In this document: piece by piece, positions 7,381 through 14,883 of the stretch
Layout of the letters: the number at the start of each line of letters is the position of its first letter
Position numbering within the stretch: the first letter of the stretch is position 1
DNA from: a virus
Virus record (IMG/VR): IMGVR_UViG_3300048030_000346
Location: 1 to 60,860 of that record
DNA: 60,860 nucleotides
Strand: one strand, 5' to 3'
The notes under the pieces: generated by a model
What the model was told of the DNA's origin: nothing
Databases searched by the model: none
Seen by the model: the letters and a program-made list of their open reading frames with translations, nothing else
Program-made: the position numbers and the translations under genes

Positions 7381-8188
7381 TCGCAGATTTATTGCAGCAA
7401 TGGATCACAGTGGTGGTTCGACAGGTGGCGTACTAGAACGCTACGGACGTGAGTACACAGAAGACAACAAAATGGAACGTGTACACGAAATGCGTATGCG
7501 TATGGTTAACTCACCTGACTTCAACGATTCAAACATCTGGGCAGCAATCCTCTACCAGGACACAGTCACACGTGGTATGGTTAACGTTTTGGATGAAAAA
7601 GGTATTGACACGTTCCTAAAGATTGACAGTGGATGTGATGCTGACGGAACACTCAAACAGTTTCCAGTAAAGCAGATGTTGGAGTTTGCTACAAACGGTA
7701 TTGGTCCTAAGATTTATGGTACAAAGATGCGCAGTATTGTACACGGTGAGGGAATGGTACATCCTGTACTCAAGCAACAGTTTACACTAGCTCGTACTAT
7801 TTTTGATTACGGACTTGTACCTATTATTGAACCAGAAGTACCTATCAATCATCCAATCAAAGAACAAGTTGAAGATACTCTTATGTATCAATTATATGAA
7901 TTTTTGGACGAGTTTCCAGGCAAGTGCATCCTCAAACTAACACCACCCGAAGTACCCAACTTGTATCATAATCTTACAGTGTTTGATAATGTTGAAAAGG
8001 TTGTATTTCTAAGTGGTGGATATAGTACAGCAGAAGCGTGTCAAAGGTTATCAATAAACAAAGGTATTACAGCAAGTTTTTCAAGAGCATTATCCGAAGG
8101 CTTATATTATGATTTGACAGACGAAGCATTTAATGCTAAAATAAGTACGAATATTAAAATGATTACAGGAGCCAGCATTGCCACATAG
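7373..8188 (+). CDS. Class I fructose-bisphosphate aldolase
   Basis: 271-residue Schiff-base (class I) aldolase that interconverts fructose 1,6-bisphosphate and the two triose phosphates. FIAAMDHSGGSTGGVLERYG matches the N-terminal substrate loop; FLKIDSG, GTKMRS, VPIIEPEV and CILKLTPPE carry the conserved catalytic lysines and acids; LSGGYS and SFSRAL form the phosphate-binding end. Start chosen at 7373, preceded by CAGGAGAG inside the upstream gene. Length and motifs resemble the single-domain enzymes of alphaproteobacteria. A phage copy may redirect host carbon flow. The reading frame is complete and the motifs intact. Confidence 0.93.
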   Translation: MSDRRFIAAMDHSGGSTGGVLERYGREYTEDNKMERVHEMRMRMVNSPDFNDSNIWAAILYQDTVTRGMVNVLDEKGIDTFLKIDSGCDADGTLKQFPVKQMLEFATNGIGPKIYGTKMRSIVHGEGMVHPVLKQQFTLARTIFDYGLVPIIEPEVPINHPIKEQVEDTLMYQLYEFLDEFPGKCILKLTPPEVPNLYHNLTVFDNVEKVVFLSGGYSTAEACQRLSINKGITASFSRALSEGLYYDLTDEAFNAKISTNIKMITGASIAT

Positions 8189-8603
8189 AACAAATGCAAG
8201 ACTATTTGAAGCAGGAGACTTTATATCACACGCAGGTTTGCCATTGAGTTGGAAACTAGAATGTGATGCAATACATCCAGATGAATGGCGAGCCATAGCA
8301 AGAATGGTTATGGAATACCAAGATAGACCTTTTTACAAAGCAGTAGGTATACCAAGAGGTGGATTACCATTTGCAGAAGCAATGCAAGAATATGCAAGTG
8401 GCGATCCTAATGATCAGATTATGATCTGTGATGATGTGTTTACCACAGGCACAAGTATGAAAGAGTTTATAGCGCAAGAATATCCAGACTGGTCTGCTGC
8501 TCAAGGATTTCGTTGGGTAGTATTTGCTAGACAACCTTGTAAAGAGCATCCTCATCACGTTAGAGCATTATTTACAATGCCAAAGAAATCAGACAGAAAA
8601 TGA
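8178..8603 (+). CDS. Phosphoribosyltransferase-like protein
   Basis: 141 residues with the PRPP-binding signature MICDDVFTTGTSMKEF of type I phosphoribosyltransferases and the GIPRGGLPFAEAM loop before it. It would transfer a ribosyl-phosphate group to a base, or act as a regulator with the same fold. The start is a TTG at 8178 overlapping the aldolase stop; no ATG lies nearby upstream. It overlaps the next gene by 4 bases. The base specificity cannot be read. Confidence 0.82.
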   Translation: MPHRTNARLFEAGDFISHAGLPLSWKLECDAIHPDEWRAIARMVMEYQDRPFYKAVGIPRGGLPFAEAMQEYASGDPNDQIMICDDVFTTGTSMKEFIAQEYPDWSAAQGFRWVVFARQPCKEHPHHVRALFTMPKKSDRK

Positions 8604-9511
8604 TGCAAGTAGAAAGTTTAAACGGTGTAGCTACACAAATTAATAATGTTGACATTACAAATTTAAGTGATAGTGATGCTGATAAAATAAAAAATATCTT
8701 ACGCAAAGACTTAATAGTTGTATTAAAGCATCAAGAAAGATTACCATATTGGTTTGTTAATTTTGTGGAACGTATAGGCACAGTTGCTAACTACAGACAA
8801 ATGATTTATACAAAAGAAGGGGAGTTTTATATTGGTAAGACTCCTCCTAACACTGACAAATGGGATAAAGACAAAGAACTATATCCTATACAAAGAACGA
8901 CAGGTAAAAAAAATAAAAAAGGTATTACAACTGGTATATTCAGCAGTGGTATTTTAGATTGGCACGCCAACTTAAACGGATTGGATCGTGCTGATGGTGT
9001 AGCACTACAAGGTTACGAAGGTTGTGAAAATACTAGCACAAGTTATTTGAATACAAATCTAGCATACAATGATTTAGATGATGACTTTAAAAAAGAATTA
9101 GAAGGTGTGCATTGTGAATATAGCTATACACCAGAGGTTTGGGCAAAAGGACTAAACGAAACACAGTACAAAATGATGAAAAAGGACGGCGAAGATGGTC
9201 CTTATAAAATGTGGTTGCTCCAACAAAACATCGCAGGTGTCAAAGGCATTTACTTTTACACTAACAATAAATGTAAAATAATTACACAAGACGAAACACT
9301 GTTTCAACGTTTATATGATCATATGTTCCAAGACAAATACATTTATCAGCATTGGTACGAACCAGGAGATATTGTGTTAATGGATCAATTATTAACTTTA
9401 CATAAGCGTGATCAAAACGATCCAGAAATACTTGCTGAACGTGTGTTACATAGAATTACATTTAGAATTAGTAATTACAATAATTTTATACAGGAAAAAA
9501 ATACTATATAG
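8600..9511 (+). CDS. TauD-like 2-oxoglutarate/Fe(II) dioxygenase with altered metal triad
   Basis: 303-residue protein that follows the TauD/TfdA pattern: WHANLN at the position of the HxD motif, then the TSYLNTNLAYNDL segment, and near the C-terminus the distal His (TLHKR) and the oxoglutarate-binding Arg region (HRITFRIS). The Fe ligand Asp appears replaced by Asn (His-Ala-Asn). The protein may use a weakened two-His site, use another acid, or have lost activity. It overlaps the phosphoribosyltransferase gene by 4 bases. The substrate is unknown. Confidence 0.78.
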   Translation: MMQVESLNGVATQINNVDITNLSDSDADKIKNILRKDLIVVLKHQERLPYWFVNFVERIGTVANYRQMIYTKEGEFYIGKTPPNTDKWDKDKELYPIQRTTGKKNKKGITTGIFSSGILDWHANLNGLDRADGVALQGYEGCENTSTSYLNTNLAYNDLDDDFKKELEGVHCEYSYTPEVWAKGLNETQYKMMKKDGEDGPYKMWLLQQNIAGVKGIYFYTNNKCKIITQDETLFQRLYDHMFQDKYIYQHWYEPGDIVLMDQLLTLHKRDQNDPEILAERVLHRITFRISNYNNFIQEKNTI

Positions 9512-9531
9512 TGCTACACTTTTACACACCC

Positions 9532-9568
9532 TAGCAGGGTTGACTTTATGGTCAAACCCTGCTATATA
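9532..9568 (+). promoter_or_regulatory. Sigma70-like promoter inside a long hairpin
   Basis: TTGACT (9540-9545), 17 bases, TATATA (9563-9568). The promoter lies inside a long inverted repeat, TAGCAGGGTTGAC (9532-9544) against GTCAAACCCTGCTA (9551-9564), with a single extra A. The stem could end transcription of the oxygenase gene or serve as an operator. SD-like CAGGAGA lies at 9582-9588. Confidence 0.65.
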
Positions 9569-9593
9569 TAGTACATACACACAGGAGACTTAA

Positions 9594-9956
9594 ATGAATA
9601 AACCAAGTAAACCCATTGGTTGGGCAACAACTATTTCATCACTAATTACTATGCCACGCGAGATGTGGGACAGCGTTATGACAGTAGAAAAGTCACCACT
9701 ACGCAACTTAGACCCTATGGTAGGTCATATGATCTTTCAATGTCTATTCTTTATTTGGAGTGGTATCTTTGCTGTAATGGTAGGAAGTTATTTGGCTTTT
9801 GGTATTAGTGCAGCCTTCCACATATTGCTCATCAGCGGTATCACAATCACAGTTGTGACATTCCGTCAAGCAGAAAACAATCCAGCGTCACTAAACAACA
9901 TTATGAAGTCTGGTCGTAAGTACAACGGCCGTGCAGCGGGAGGCGAACACGAATGA
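9594..9956 (+). CDS. Small membrane protein
   Basis: 120 residues with two adjacent hydrophobic segments, roughly residues 44-62 and 68-90, an N-terminal cytosolic part and a polar, glycine-rich C-terminus. It heads a group of six small, mostly membrane proteins that overlap one another up to 11136. Function unknown; the neighbourhood suggests an inner-membrane or respiratory role. Confidence 0.75.
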   Translation: MNKPSKPIGWATTISSLITMPREMWDSVMTVEKSPLRNLDPMVGHMIFQCLFFIWSGIFAVMVGSYLAFGISAAFHILLISGITITVVTFRQAENNPASLNNIMKSGRKYNGRAAGGEHE

Positions 9957-10126
9957 GTGAACAAACACAATATTGCACAACCAAAGGATTAGGCTGGGCT
10001 TTCTTAGTTATATTCTTTGTTATTGCTGTTTTACCCGTATTAATGCTTATGATGATGGTTGGATTAGAAGATTACGGCCGTTATTGTAATTTAAATATTT
10101 TACCTTGCTTTGGACTGAACAAATGA
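9953..10126 (+). CDS. Small single-pass membrane protein
   Basis: 57 residues, one long hydrophobic helix (GWAFLVIFFVIAVLPVLMLM) and a short tail with two cysteines. Starts by ATGA overlap with the previous stop and itself overlaps the next start by 4 bases. Function unknown. Confidence 0.72.
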   Translation: MSEQTQYCTTKGLGWAFLVIFFVIAVLPVLMLMMMVGLEDYGRYCNLNILPCFGLNK

Positions 10127-10308
10127 ATTATACCATTTTAAATAGACAATCTGGAGAAACATTCTCTATGAAGTTTACAAGTAAAACTCACCTAGCTGAG
10201 TGGCTTGCAGAAACAGGTTGGGACTGTTTGGGTATAACCGAACATTATCTGCCAACACGTCACGAACGTATGAAAAACAAAGAGGAGTTTGCTGGATGGG
10301 GGAGCTAG
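10123..10308 (+). CDS. Hypothetical protein
   Basis: 61 residues, soluble, starting MNYTILNRQSGETF. Start chosen at 10123 because it overlaps the previous stop (ATGA). It contains ETGWDCLGITEHY and a basic stretch near the C-terminus. No motif recognised. Confidence 0.68.
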   Translation: MNYTILNRQSGETFSMKFTSKTHLAEWLAETGWDCLGITEHYLPTRHERMKNKEEFAGWGS

Positions 10309-10526
10309 ATCCGCGACCAGTTGCTCAAGCTACATCGGAGCAAACTTTTGGCGAGTTTATGAAATGGACCAAATGGACAGTGTATGGAGCACTTGCTTTT
10401 TTCCTAGCAGTAACCAGTTGTAACTTTGGTGTAGAAACAGGCGAAGCTAAAACAGGTTCGCAATATGATGGGAGTGTATATGCTCCTACTAACTTAAATG
10501 GGTGTAAAAATTTCAAATGTCCTTAA
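10296..10526 (+). CDS. Protein resembling aa3-type cytochrome oxidase subunit IV
   Basis: 76 residues. The segment TFGEFMKWTKWTVYGALAFF closely matches the pattern of the small subunit IV of alphaproteobacterial aa3 cytochrome c oxidase (COX4_pro_2): a short polar N-terminus, then (T)F..F(M)KWT.W and one membrane helix. After the helix there is a periplasmic tail of about 35 residues with three Cys, longer than in the bacterial subunit. The ATG at 10296 has GAGGAG upstream. It may modify or mimic a host terminal-oxidase component. The family match is by eye. Confidence 0.6.
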   Translation: MGELDPRPVAQATSEQTFGEFMKWTKWTVYGALAFFLAVTSCNFGVETGEAKTGSQYDGSVYAPTNLNGCKNFKCP

Positions 10527-10930
10527 AAACTATTACAAGTAAAATACCAGAATTTTGTATGACACATTGGCTCATACGTATACCAATCATTGTTGTTTTC
10601 TTACAGCAAGGATTAGACAAATGGCCTATTGATGTTGATACAGCAGAATCCTTTGGACTAACATTGTTGGTTTGGACTTTTGTTGTACTTGGTGAAATAG
10701 GTGGAGCAATAGGTATATTAATCGGCGGATTGCTAGGTTATGTGAAAAAGACCAAAGAAATTGGTGATTTAATTACACGCTTCAGCGGTATTACCATTGC
10801 AAGTATTATGACAGGAGTTATTTGGATAGGAGAACCAGCAAGTTTTTGGGACGTTTTACTGTATGATAACTTACACGTATTGTTATGGGTAGGTGGTATG
10901 TACTTTGCCCTAAGAGGTAATAGAACTTGA
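10517..10930 (+). CDS. DoxX-like membrane protein
   Basis: 137 residues with four hydrophobic helices in the DoxX-type arrangement: first helix with a polar end (IIVVFLQQGLDKWP), the glycine-rich GEIGGAIGILIGGLLGY second, then two more, the last followed by a basic tail. DoxX-family proteins are linked to quinone or thiosulfate-related membrane redox functions in bacteria. It overlaps its neighbours on both sides. Confidence 0.68.
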   Translation: MSLKTITSKIPEFCMTHWLIRIPIIVVFLQQGLDKWPIDVDTAESFGLTLLVWTFVVLGEIGGAIGILIGGLLGYVKKTKEIGDLITRFSGITIASIMTGVIWIGEPASFWDVLLYDNLHVLLWVGGMYFALRGNRT

Positions 10931-11136
10931 GCGGACAAAGACGCTTTTTAAAAATGTGGGCAAGGACAGTAGGAATGCCAATAGGCCTTGATGACGATGA
11001 CAAGCCAGAGTTCTTACCCATAACACAAACAGATGTAAGGCGTGCATTAGCATTTAGAACATTTTGGATTGTCTTACACATATTAACTTGTTGCTTTATT
11101 ATAGCAGGCAATGCTAAAACATTAGGAGTTTGGTAA
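10927..11136 (+). CDS. Small membrane protein
   Basis: 69 residues; start is TTG, overlapping the previous TGA as TTGA. A polar N-terminus is followed by one hydrophobic segment (TFWIVLHILTCCFIIAG) near the C-terminus. Function unknown; part of the 9594-11136 membrane-protein group. Confidence 0.66.
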   Translation: MSGQRRFLKMWARTVGMPIGLDDDDKPEFLPITQTDVRRALAFRTFWIVLHILTCCFIIAGNAKTLGVW

Positions 11137-11264
11137 TGATTGAAATTATAGGATATTTTTCAGATAGTACTGTTAGACGTGTATTTAATTGTGTTTTGGA
11201 TGCAATTGAGTACAGAGATGAATTAGACGCACAATATGTAAAGGTTGAATGGAACAGTTTATGA
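11136..11264 (+). CDS. Very small hypothetical protein
   Basis: 42 residues, MIEIIGYFSDSTV at the start, acidic, no membrane segment. Starts on the last base of the previous stop codon and ends in an ATGA overlap with the next gene. Supported mainly by the close packing. Confidence 0.58.
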   Translation: MIEIIGYFSDSTVRRVFNCVLDAIEYRDELDAQYVKVEWNSL

Positions 11265-11485
11265 AATTTTTAATTATCGTTACAATGGCATTAGCAGACC
11301 CTTTTATAATTCCAATACTAGAATTTAATTCCAAAGAAGAATGTGTGGAGTATGTTATGAATCCCGATAACAGTGATAGACTGGCAGTAGAAGTTATAGC
11401 AAAAGCAGGCTTCAATGACTCAATAACATCTGTTCTATGCTTACCAGAAAATCAAAACGTGGTAGAGGTACCCGATGAAGCCTAA
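11261..11485 (+). CDS. Small secreted protein
   Basis: 74 residues with a short hydrophobic N-terminus (MKFLIIVTMALA) and then a two-cysteine soluble part (SKEECVEYV, SVLCLPENQN). Start at 11261 chosen for its ATGA overlap; an in-frame ATG exists at 11249. It resembles in layout the small protein at 31696: N-terminal hydrophobic stretch, ECV/DCV, then a second Cys. Function unknown. Confidence 0.62.
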   Translation: MKFLIIVTMALADPFIIPILEFNSKEECVEYVMNPDNSDRLAVEVIAKAGFNDSITSVLCLPENQNVVEVPDEA

Positions 11486-11693
11486 TATTAAATTTACTCT
11501 TTCAGTAAGAGATATTGAAATTATAGAGCAAGCACTTAGAGCCAAGGCAGGACGCAGGGGAATGGCAATTGCTAACGGCGAAACAAGTGATATGCTCAAA
11601 AAAGAAATGCACGAGATACAAGAATTACTCGGCAGACTACACGACCAAAAAATTTGGTACAAACCAAAAAATAAATTTGTACCGGGCGGATAA
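11475..11693 (+). CDS. Hypothetical helical protein
   Basis: 72 residues, mainly helical and charged (DIEIIEQALRAKAG, KKEMHEIQELLGRL), with a basic C-terminal end. Overlaps the previous gene by 11 bases and precedes pseudoazurin by 21 bases. Such proteins are frequent in marine T4-like phages; function unknown. Confidence 0.7.
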   Translation: MKPNIKFTLSVRDIEIIEQALRAKAGRRGMAIANGETSDMLKKEMHEIQELLGRLHDQKIWYKPKNKFVPGG

Positions 11694-11714
11694 TTATATA
11701 GAAAAGGAAAAAAT

Positions 11715-12143
11715 ATGATTAAACTATTGACTACACTAGGATTGCTTGCAGTTATGGCGACACCAGCACTAGCCGCAGACACAACAATTGAAATGTTAAA
11801 CAAACGTGACGACGGAGCTAAAATGGTTTACTCCGAAGACATTGCTCGTATCGATGTAGGCGATACAATTACTTGGGTACCAACTTCAAAAGGTCACAAT
11901 GTAGAATTTATTGCAGGTCCAGATGGCTGGGATGCACCTAAGAAATCAAAGAATGGTAAAGAAGTTGCTATTACATTTGATGCTCCAGGCATTTACCTAT
12001 ACCAATGTACCCCACACAAATCAATGGGAATGATTGCAATGGTAGTCGTTGGTGACGATACATCTAATTTAGATGCAATCACTGATATGAAAATGCGTGG
12101 CAAGTCTAAAAAGAAAATGAAAGCATTACTGGCTGATCTATAG
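11715..12143 (+). CDS. Pseudoazurin-like blue copper protein
   Basis: 142 residues: an N-terminal signal peptide (cleavage likely after ALA, residues 18-20) and a cupredoxin domain. The type 1 copper ligands are complete: His61 in KGHNVEF, then Cys98, His101 and Met106 in CTPHKSMGM, the exact spacing of pseudoazurin. It should be a periplasmic one-electron carrier, able to pass electrons between a cytochrome bc1 or other donor and terminal reductases or oxidases. Cyanophages carry plastocyanin; here the version fits a heterotrophic alphaproteobacterial host. An SD (AAAAGGAAA) precedes the ATG and it follows small membrane proteins linked to respiration. Confidence 0.92.
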   Translation: MIKLLTTLGLLAVMATPALAADTTIEMLNKRDDGAKMVYSEDIARIDVGDTITWVPTSKGHNVEFIAGPDGWDAPKKSKNGKEVAITFDAPGIYLYQCTPHKSMGMIAMVVVGDDTSNLDAITDMKMRGKSKKKMKALLADL

Positions 12144-12224
12144 ATGTTGCATAAAAACAACATAAATTTCAGATTATAACAAAATGTTGCACTCACAGCA
12201 ACGCTTGTAATAAATAACACAGCG

Positions 12225-12251
12225 AAAGGGCAAGCGTCGAACTTGCCCTTT
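12225..12251 (+). terminator. Strong hairpin between pseudoazurin and the porin-like gene
   Basis: AAAGGGCAAG (12225-12234) pairs perfectly with CTTGCCCTTT (12242-12251) around a 7-base loop. A late-type TAAATA at 12211-12216 lies just upstream, so the stem may instead sit in the 5' leader of the next mRNA. Confidence 0.6.
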
Positions 12252-12288
12252 GCTTTATGAACACATAACAAAAAAGAAGGAAATTATT

Positions 12289-13080
12289 ATGCGTAACGTA
12301 TTTACCACAATAGCAGCAATGTTCGTCGCGGGAGCGGCATTTGCTGAAGCGCCAGCAGTAGTATCGGGACCGACACTATCAGGCGAAGTTGAGTTAACAT
12401 TCTCAGAAAATGCAACCACAGACAAATGGGGTGGTGCAATGGCACTTGATTTAGATATCAATGCTAGTGGATTGGCAACTGTTGATCTAGATTTAAGTGC
12501 AGTAGACGGCGGTTCAATTACACTAGACAATTGGACAGTTGGTACAACTGTAAATAGTGTTGGAATTGCAATTGGCGACGACAACGGTGTAATGCCAGAT
12601 GCAGAAGGCAATCACACATTGACAGCGCCAGTTATGACTGAATCTGTTAAAGTTACAGCAGGTGCAGCAAGTGTAGCACTTGGTTTTACTGATTGGACAA
12701 CTGATGTAACAGATATCAGTAACGTGCAAGGTGCATACACTGTAGACGCAGGTATTGCAAGTGTTACAGGCGCATTAGATTATAACCTGGACAGTGAAAA
12801 CACAGTAATCGGCGGCGGTGTAAGCGACTTTGCTTTTGGCGGAGCAGTATTAGGCGGCGCTATGTCATATGATATGGATGCGAGTAAATTTGCATACGAA
12901 GGTACAGCAGGACTTGGTGGTTTAACAGCATACACAAACGGTGATCAAGATGACGCACTACAAAATATCGGTGGTGAATATACTATGTTGCTAGGTGGCG
13001 CTGAGCTCGAAGGCGGAGTGAACTATAATATCGATAAAGAAGAATTAACTCCATCAGTATCAGTTGGATTTTCATTCTAA
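12289..13080 (+). CDS. Outer-membrane beta-barrel (porin-like) protein
   Basis: 263 residues: signal peptide (MRNVFTTIAAMFVAGAAFA) followed by alternating hydrophobic/polar strands rich in Gly, Asp and Thr, and a C-terminal strand ending SVGFSF, the terminal Phe signal for BAM-dependent insertion. By composition it resembles small alphaproteobacterial porins. It may alter the host envelope (nutrient uptake or exclusion of other phages). Start chosen at 12289 with AGAAGGA upstream. It is bracketed by hairpins on both sides, so it is a single-gene unit. Confidence 0.8.
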   Translation: MRNVFTTIAAMFVAGAAFAEAPAVVSGPTLSGEVELTFSENATTDKWGGAMALDLDINASGLATVDLDLSAVDGGSITLDNWTVGTTVNSVGIAIGDDNGVMPDAEGNHTLTAPVMTESVKVTAGAASVALGFTDWTTDVTDISNVQGAYTVDAGIASVTGALDYNLDSENTVIGGGVSDFAFGGAVLGGAMSYDMDASKFAYEGTAGLGGLTAYTNGDQDDALQNIGGEYTMLLGGAELEGGVNYNIDKEELTPSVSVGFSF

Positions 13081-13103
13081 ACTATAAAATAAACAAAAAT
13101 TTA

Positions 13104-13127
13104 AAAGAGCCTCCGGGCTCTTTTTTT
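13104..13127 (+). terminator. Rho-independent terminator
   Basis: AAAGAGCC (13104-13111), loop TCCG, GGCTCTTT (13116-13123), then a T tract to 13127. Textbook intrinsic terminator after the porin-like gene. Confidence 0.93.
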
Positions 13128-13130
13128 GTC

Positions 13131-13138
13131 TATAAATA
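13131..13138 (+). promoter_or_regulatory. T4-type late promoter TATAAATA
   Basis: Perfect TATAAATA directly after the terminator and 56 bases before the radical SAM gene. Confidence 0.6.
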
Positions 13139-13139
13139 G

Positions 13140-13168
13140 TTGCATATTATTCTATTCTGTAGTATAAT
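13140..13168 (+). promoter_or_regulatory. Sigma70-like promoter
   Basis: TTGCAT (13140-13145), 17 bases, TATAAT (13163-13168), upstream of the radical SAM gene at 13195. Confidence 0.65.
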
Positions 13169-13194
13169 AATAAAAAATACAAAAAGGTTTATTA

Positions 13195-14883
13195 ATGCGT
13201 AAGAACAGAATCATTCTACTCAACGATATATTTGATAATGACATCTCTGGACAAACACAAGACTCTTTGCAAGATTTAGATGAAGACACGTTTAATAATT
13301 TGCATATTGAACAACAAGAAAAATCAAACAAAAAGTATGAAGTCAAAATGATTTCATCTAATAACAAATATACTTTTTGGAGTAGGTATATGGGTCCTTA
13401 TGCAGTGGCAAGTGCTGTACATCAAAATTGTCCTGACTGGGAAGTTGTAGTTATTGATTGGTTTACAAAAATTGAGCACTTTCACGATTACTTAGAAAAT
13501 TTTATAAATGAAGACACAGTTTATATTGGATTAAGCACAACATTTTTGTTGAATACATTTAATCCAAGAGCACAAGATTTTAACCTATGGTTTACAAGAC
13601 AACGACAAGTAGATGAATGGTTTAGTAAAATTAAGGATATAAATCCTGATATAGAATTTATACTAGGTGGCGCTATAACCGACTTATGGTATAAAATACA
13701 TTTTAAAACAAGACCAGAGGCAAAATTTCCGGTAGCTTTCCAAAAACACATTAACTATGTGTTTAATGGCTATGCAGAAGATACCATAGTAGAATTTTTA
13801 AATGGAAATCTTGATCCAAAAAAGGTACACGAAAAAAATGGTATCTTTTTTATCAACGAAACAAAAATGGCATCAACTGGTGCAAAAGTATTACAAAGCA
13901 ACTATCAACACTCAATGGCTATTAAGAATGGCGAATGGTTACCACTTGAGGTAAGCAAAGGTTGTAGGTTTGGTTGTAAGTTTTGTTTCTATGACATTAG
14001 AGGCACACTTATTAAGGACAAAGATTGTTTGCGTGAAGAACTTATGTACAACTATGAAAACTTTGGTGTCACAGGATATATGCTCACAGATGATACAGTT
14101 AACGACAGTCCAGCAAAAATAGATATGTTACACAGTGTCATAAAAAGTTTGCCGTTTAAAATGGAATGGATTAGTTATTGTAGGCCCGATATGTTTAGTA
14201 AGTATCCTGAAATGTGGCATAAAATGATTGATATGGGTTGCAAAGGTGTGTTCTTGGGTGTAGAAACACTTGATCATACAGCAGGTAAACTTGCAGGTAA
14301 AGGATTAGATCCAGAACGTATGAAAGAAATATTAGTTTGGATGCGTGAAGTTGCACAAGACGATGTTTTTATTCTTGCTAGTATGATTATTGGATTGCCT
14401 GGCGAAACAAAAGAAAGTTTGATAAAAACAGCAGAATGGTTCCAAGAGCAAACAGTGCTAGACAAAATACAATATGAATTATTCTTTGTAAGTGACGGTA
14501 ACGATAGTAAGTCTCCTGCATTTACAGGTAAGCCTGATAACCCATACGGAATACATTTAGAATATTATCCAAACTACTATTGGAAGCATAACAGTATGGA
14601 CCTACACGATGCACAAAAAATTGCAATCGAATGGGAAAAAATGTTAGTGGATCATCCTAAGACAGCATTTGAAAGACACTTTAGTTACAACACCAATTTC
14701 TGGGCGTATCCAAGGCTACGTAGTTTAGGATACAATCATTTAGAGTCAGTGAAAATATTAACAGCTAAAGTTGTACCACAGGATGTTTATCAAAAAAACA
14801 GACAATGGATTGATAATTATCACACTGAACTTAAATTGATAAATCACGTACAATCATTAAAACAGGAAGAAATGTTAGCGTGA
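13195..14883 (+). CDS. Radical SAM protein, B12-binding-domain type
   Basis: 562 residues. The 4Fe-4S cluster motif CRFGCKFC (C257, C261, C264) reductively cleaves SAM to a deoxyadenosyl radical. The N-terminal 200 residues have the alpha/beta layout of cobalamin-binding domains (VASAVHQNCPDWEVVVIDW, FILGGAITD), though no DxHxxG lower-ligand motif is evident, so B12 binding is doubtful. Conserved radical SAM segments GVFLGVETLD and IIGLPGET follow. Substrate unknown. The gene overlaps the SDR gene by 4 bases and is one of eight radical SAM genes in the window, the only one standing far from the others with a dehydrogenase partner. Confidence 0.9.
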   Translation: MRKNRIILLNDIFDNDISGQTQDSLQDLDEDTFNNLHIEQQEKSNKKYEVKMISSNNKYTFWSRYMGPYAVASAVHQNCPDWEVVVIDWFTKIEHFHDYLENFINEDTVYIGLSTTFLLNTFNPRAQDFNLWFTRQRQVDEWFSKIKDINPDIEFILGGAITDLWYKIHFKTRPEAKFPVAFQKHINYVFNGYAEDTIVEFLNGNLDPKKVHEKNGIFFINETKMASTGAKVLQSNYQHSMAIKNGEWLPLEVSKGCRFGCKFCFYDIRGTLIKDKDCLREELMYNYENFGVTGYMLTDDTVNDSPAKIDMLHSVIKSLPFKMEWISYCRPDMFSKYPEMWHKMIDMGCKGVFLGVETLDHTAGKLAGKGLDPERMKEILVWMREVAQDDVFILASMIIGLPGETKESLIKTAEWFQEQTVLDKIQYELFFVSDGNDSKSPAFTGKPDNPYGIHLEYYPNYYWKHNSMDLHDAQKIAIEWEKMLVDHPKTAFERHFSYNTNFWAYPRLRSLGYNHLESVKILTAKVVPQDVYQKNRQWIDNYHTELKLINHVQSLKQEEMLA

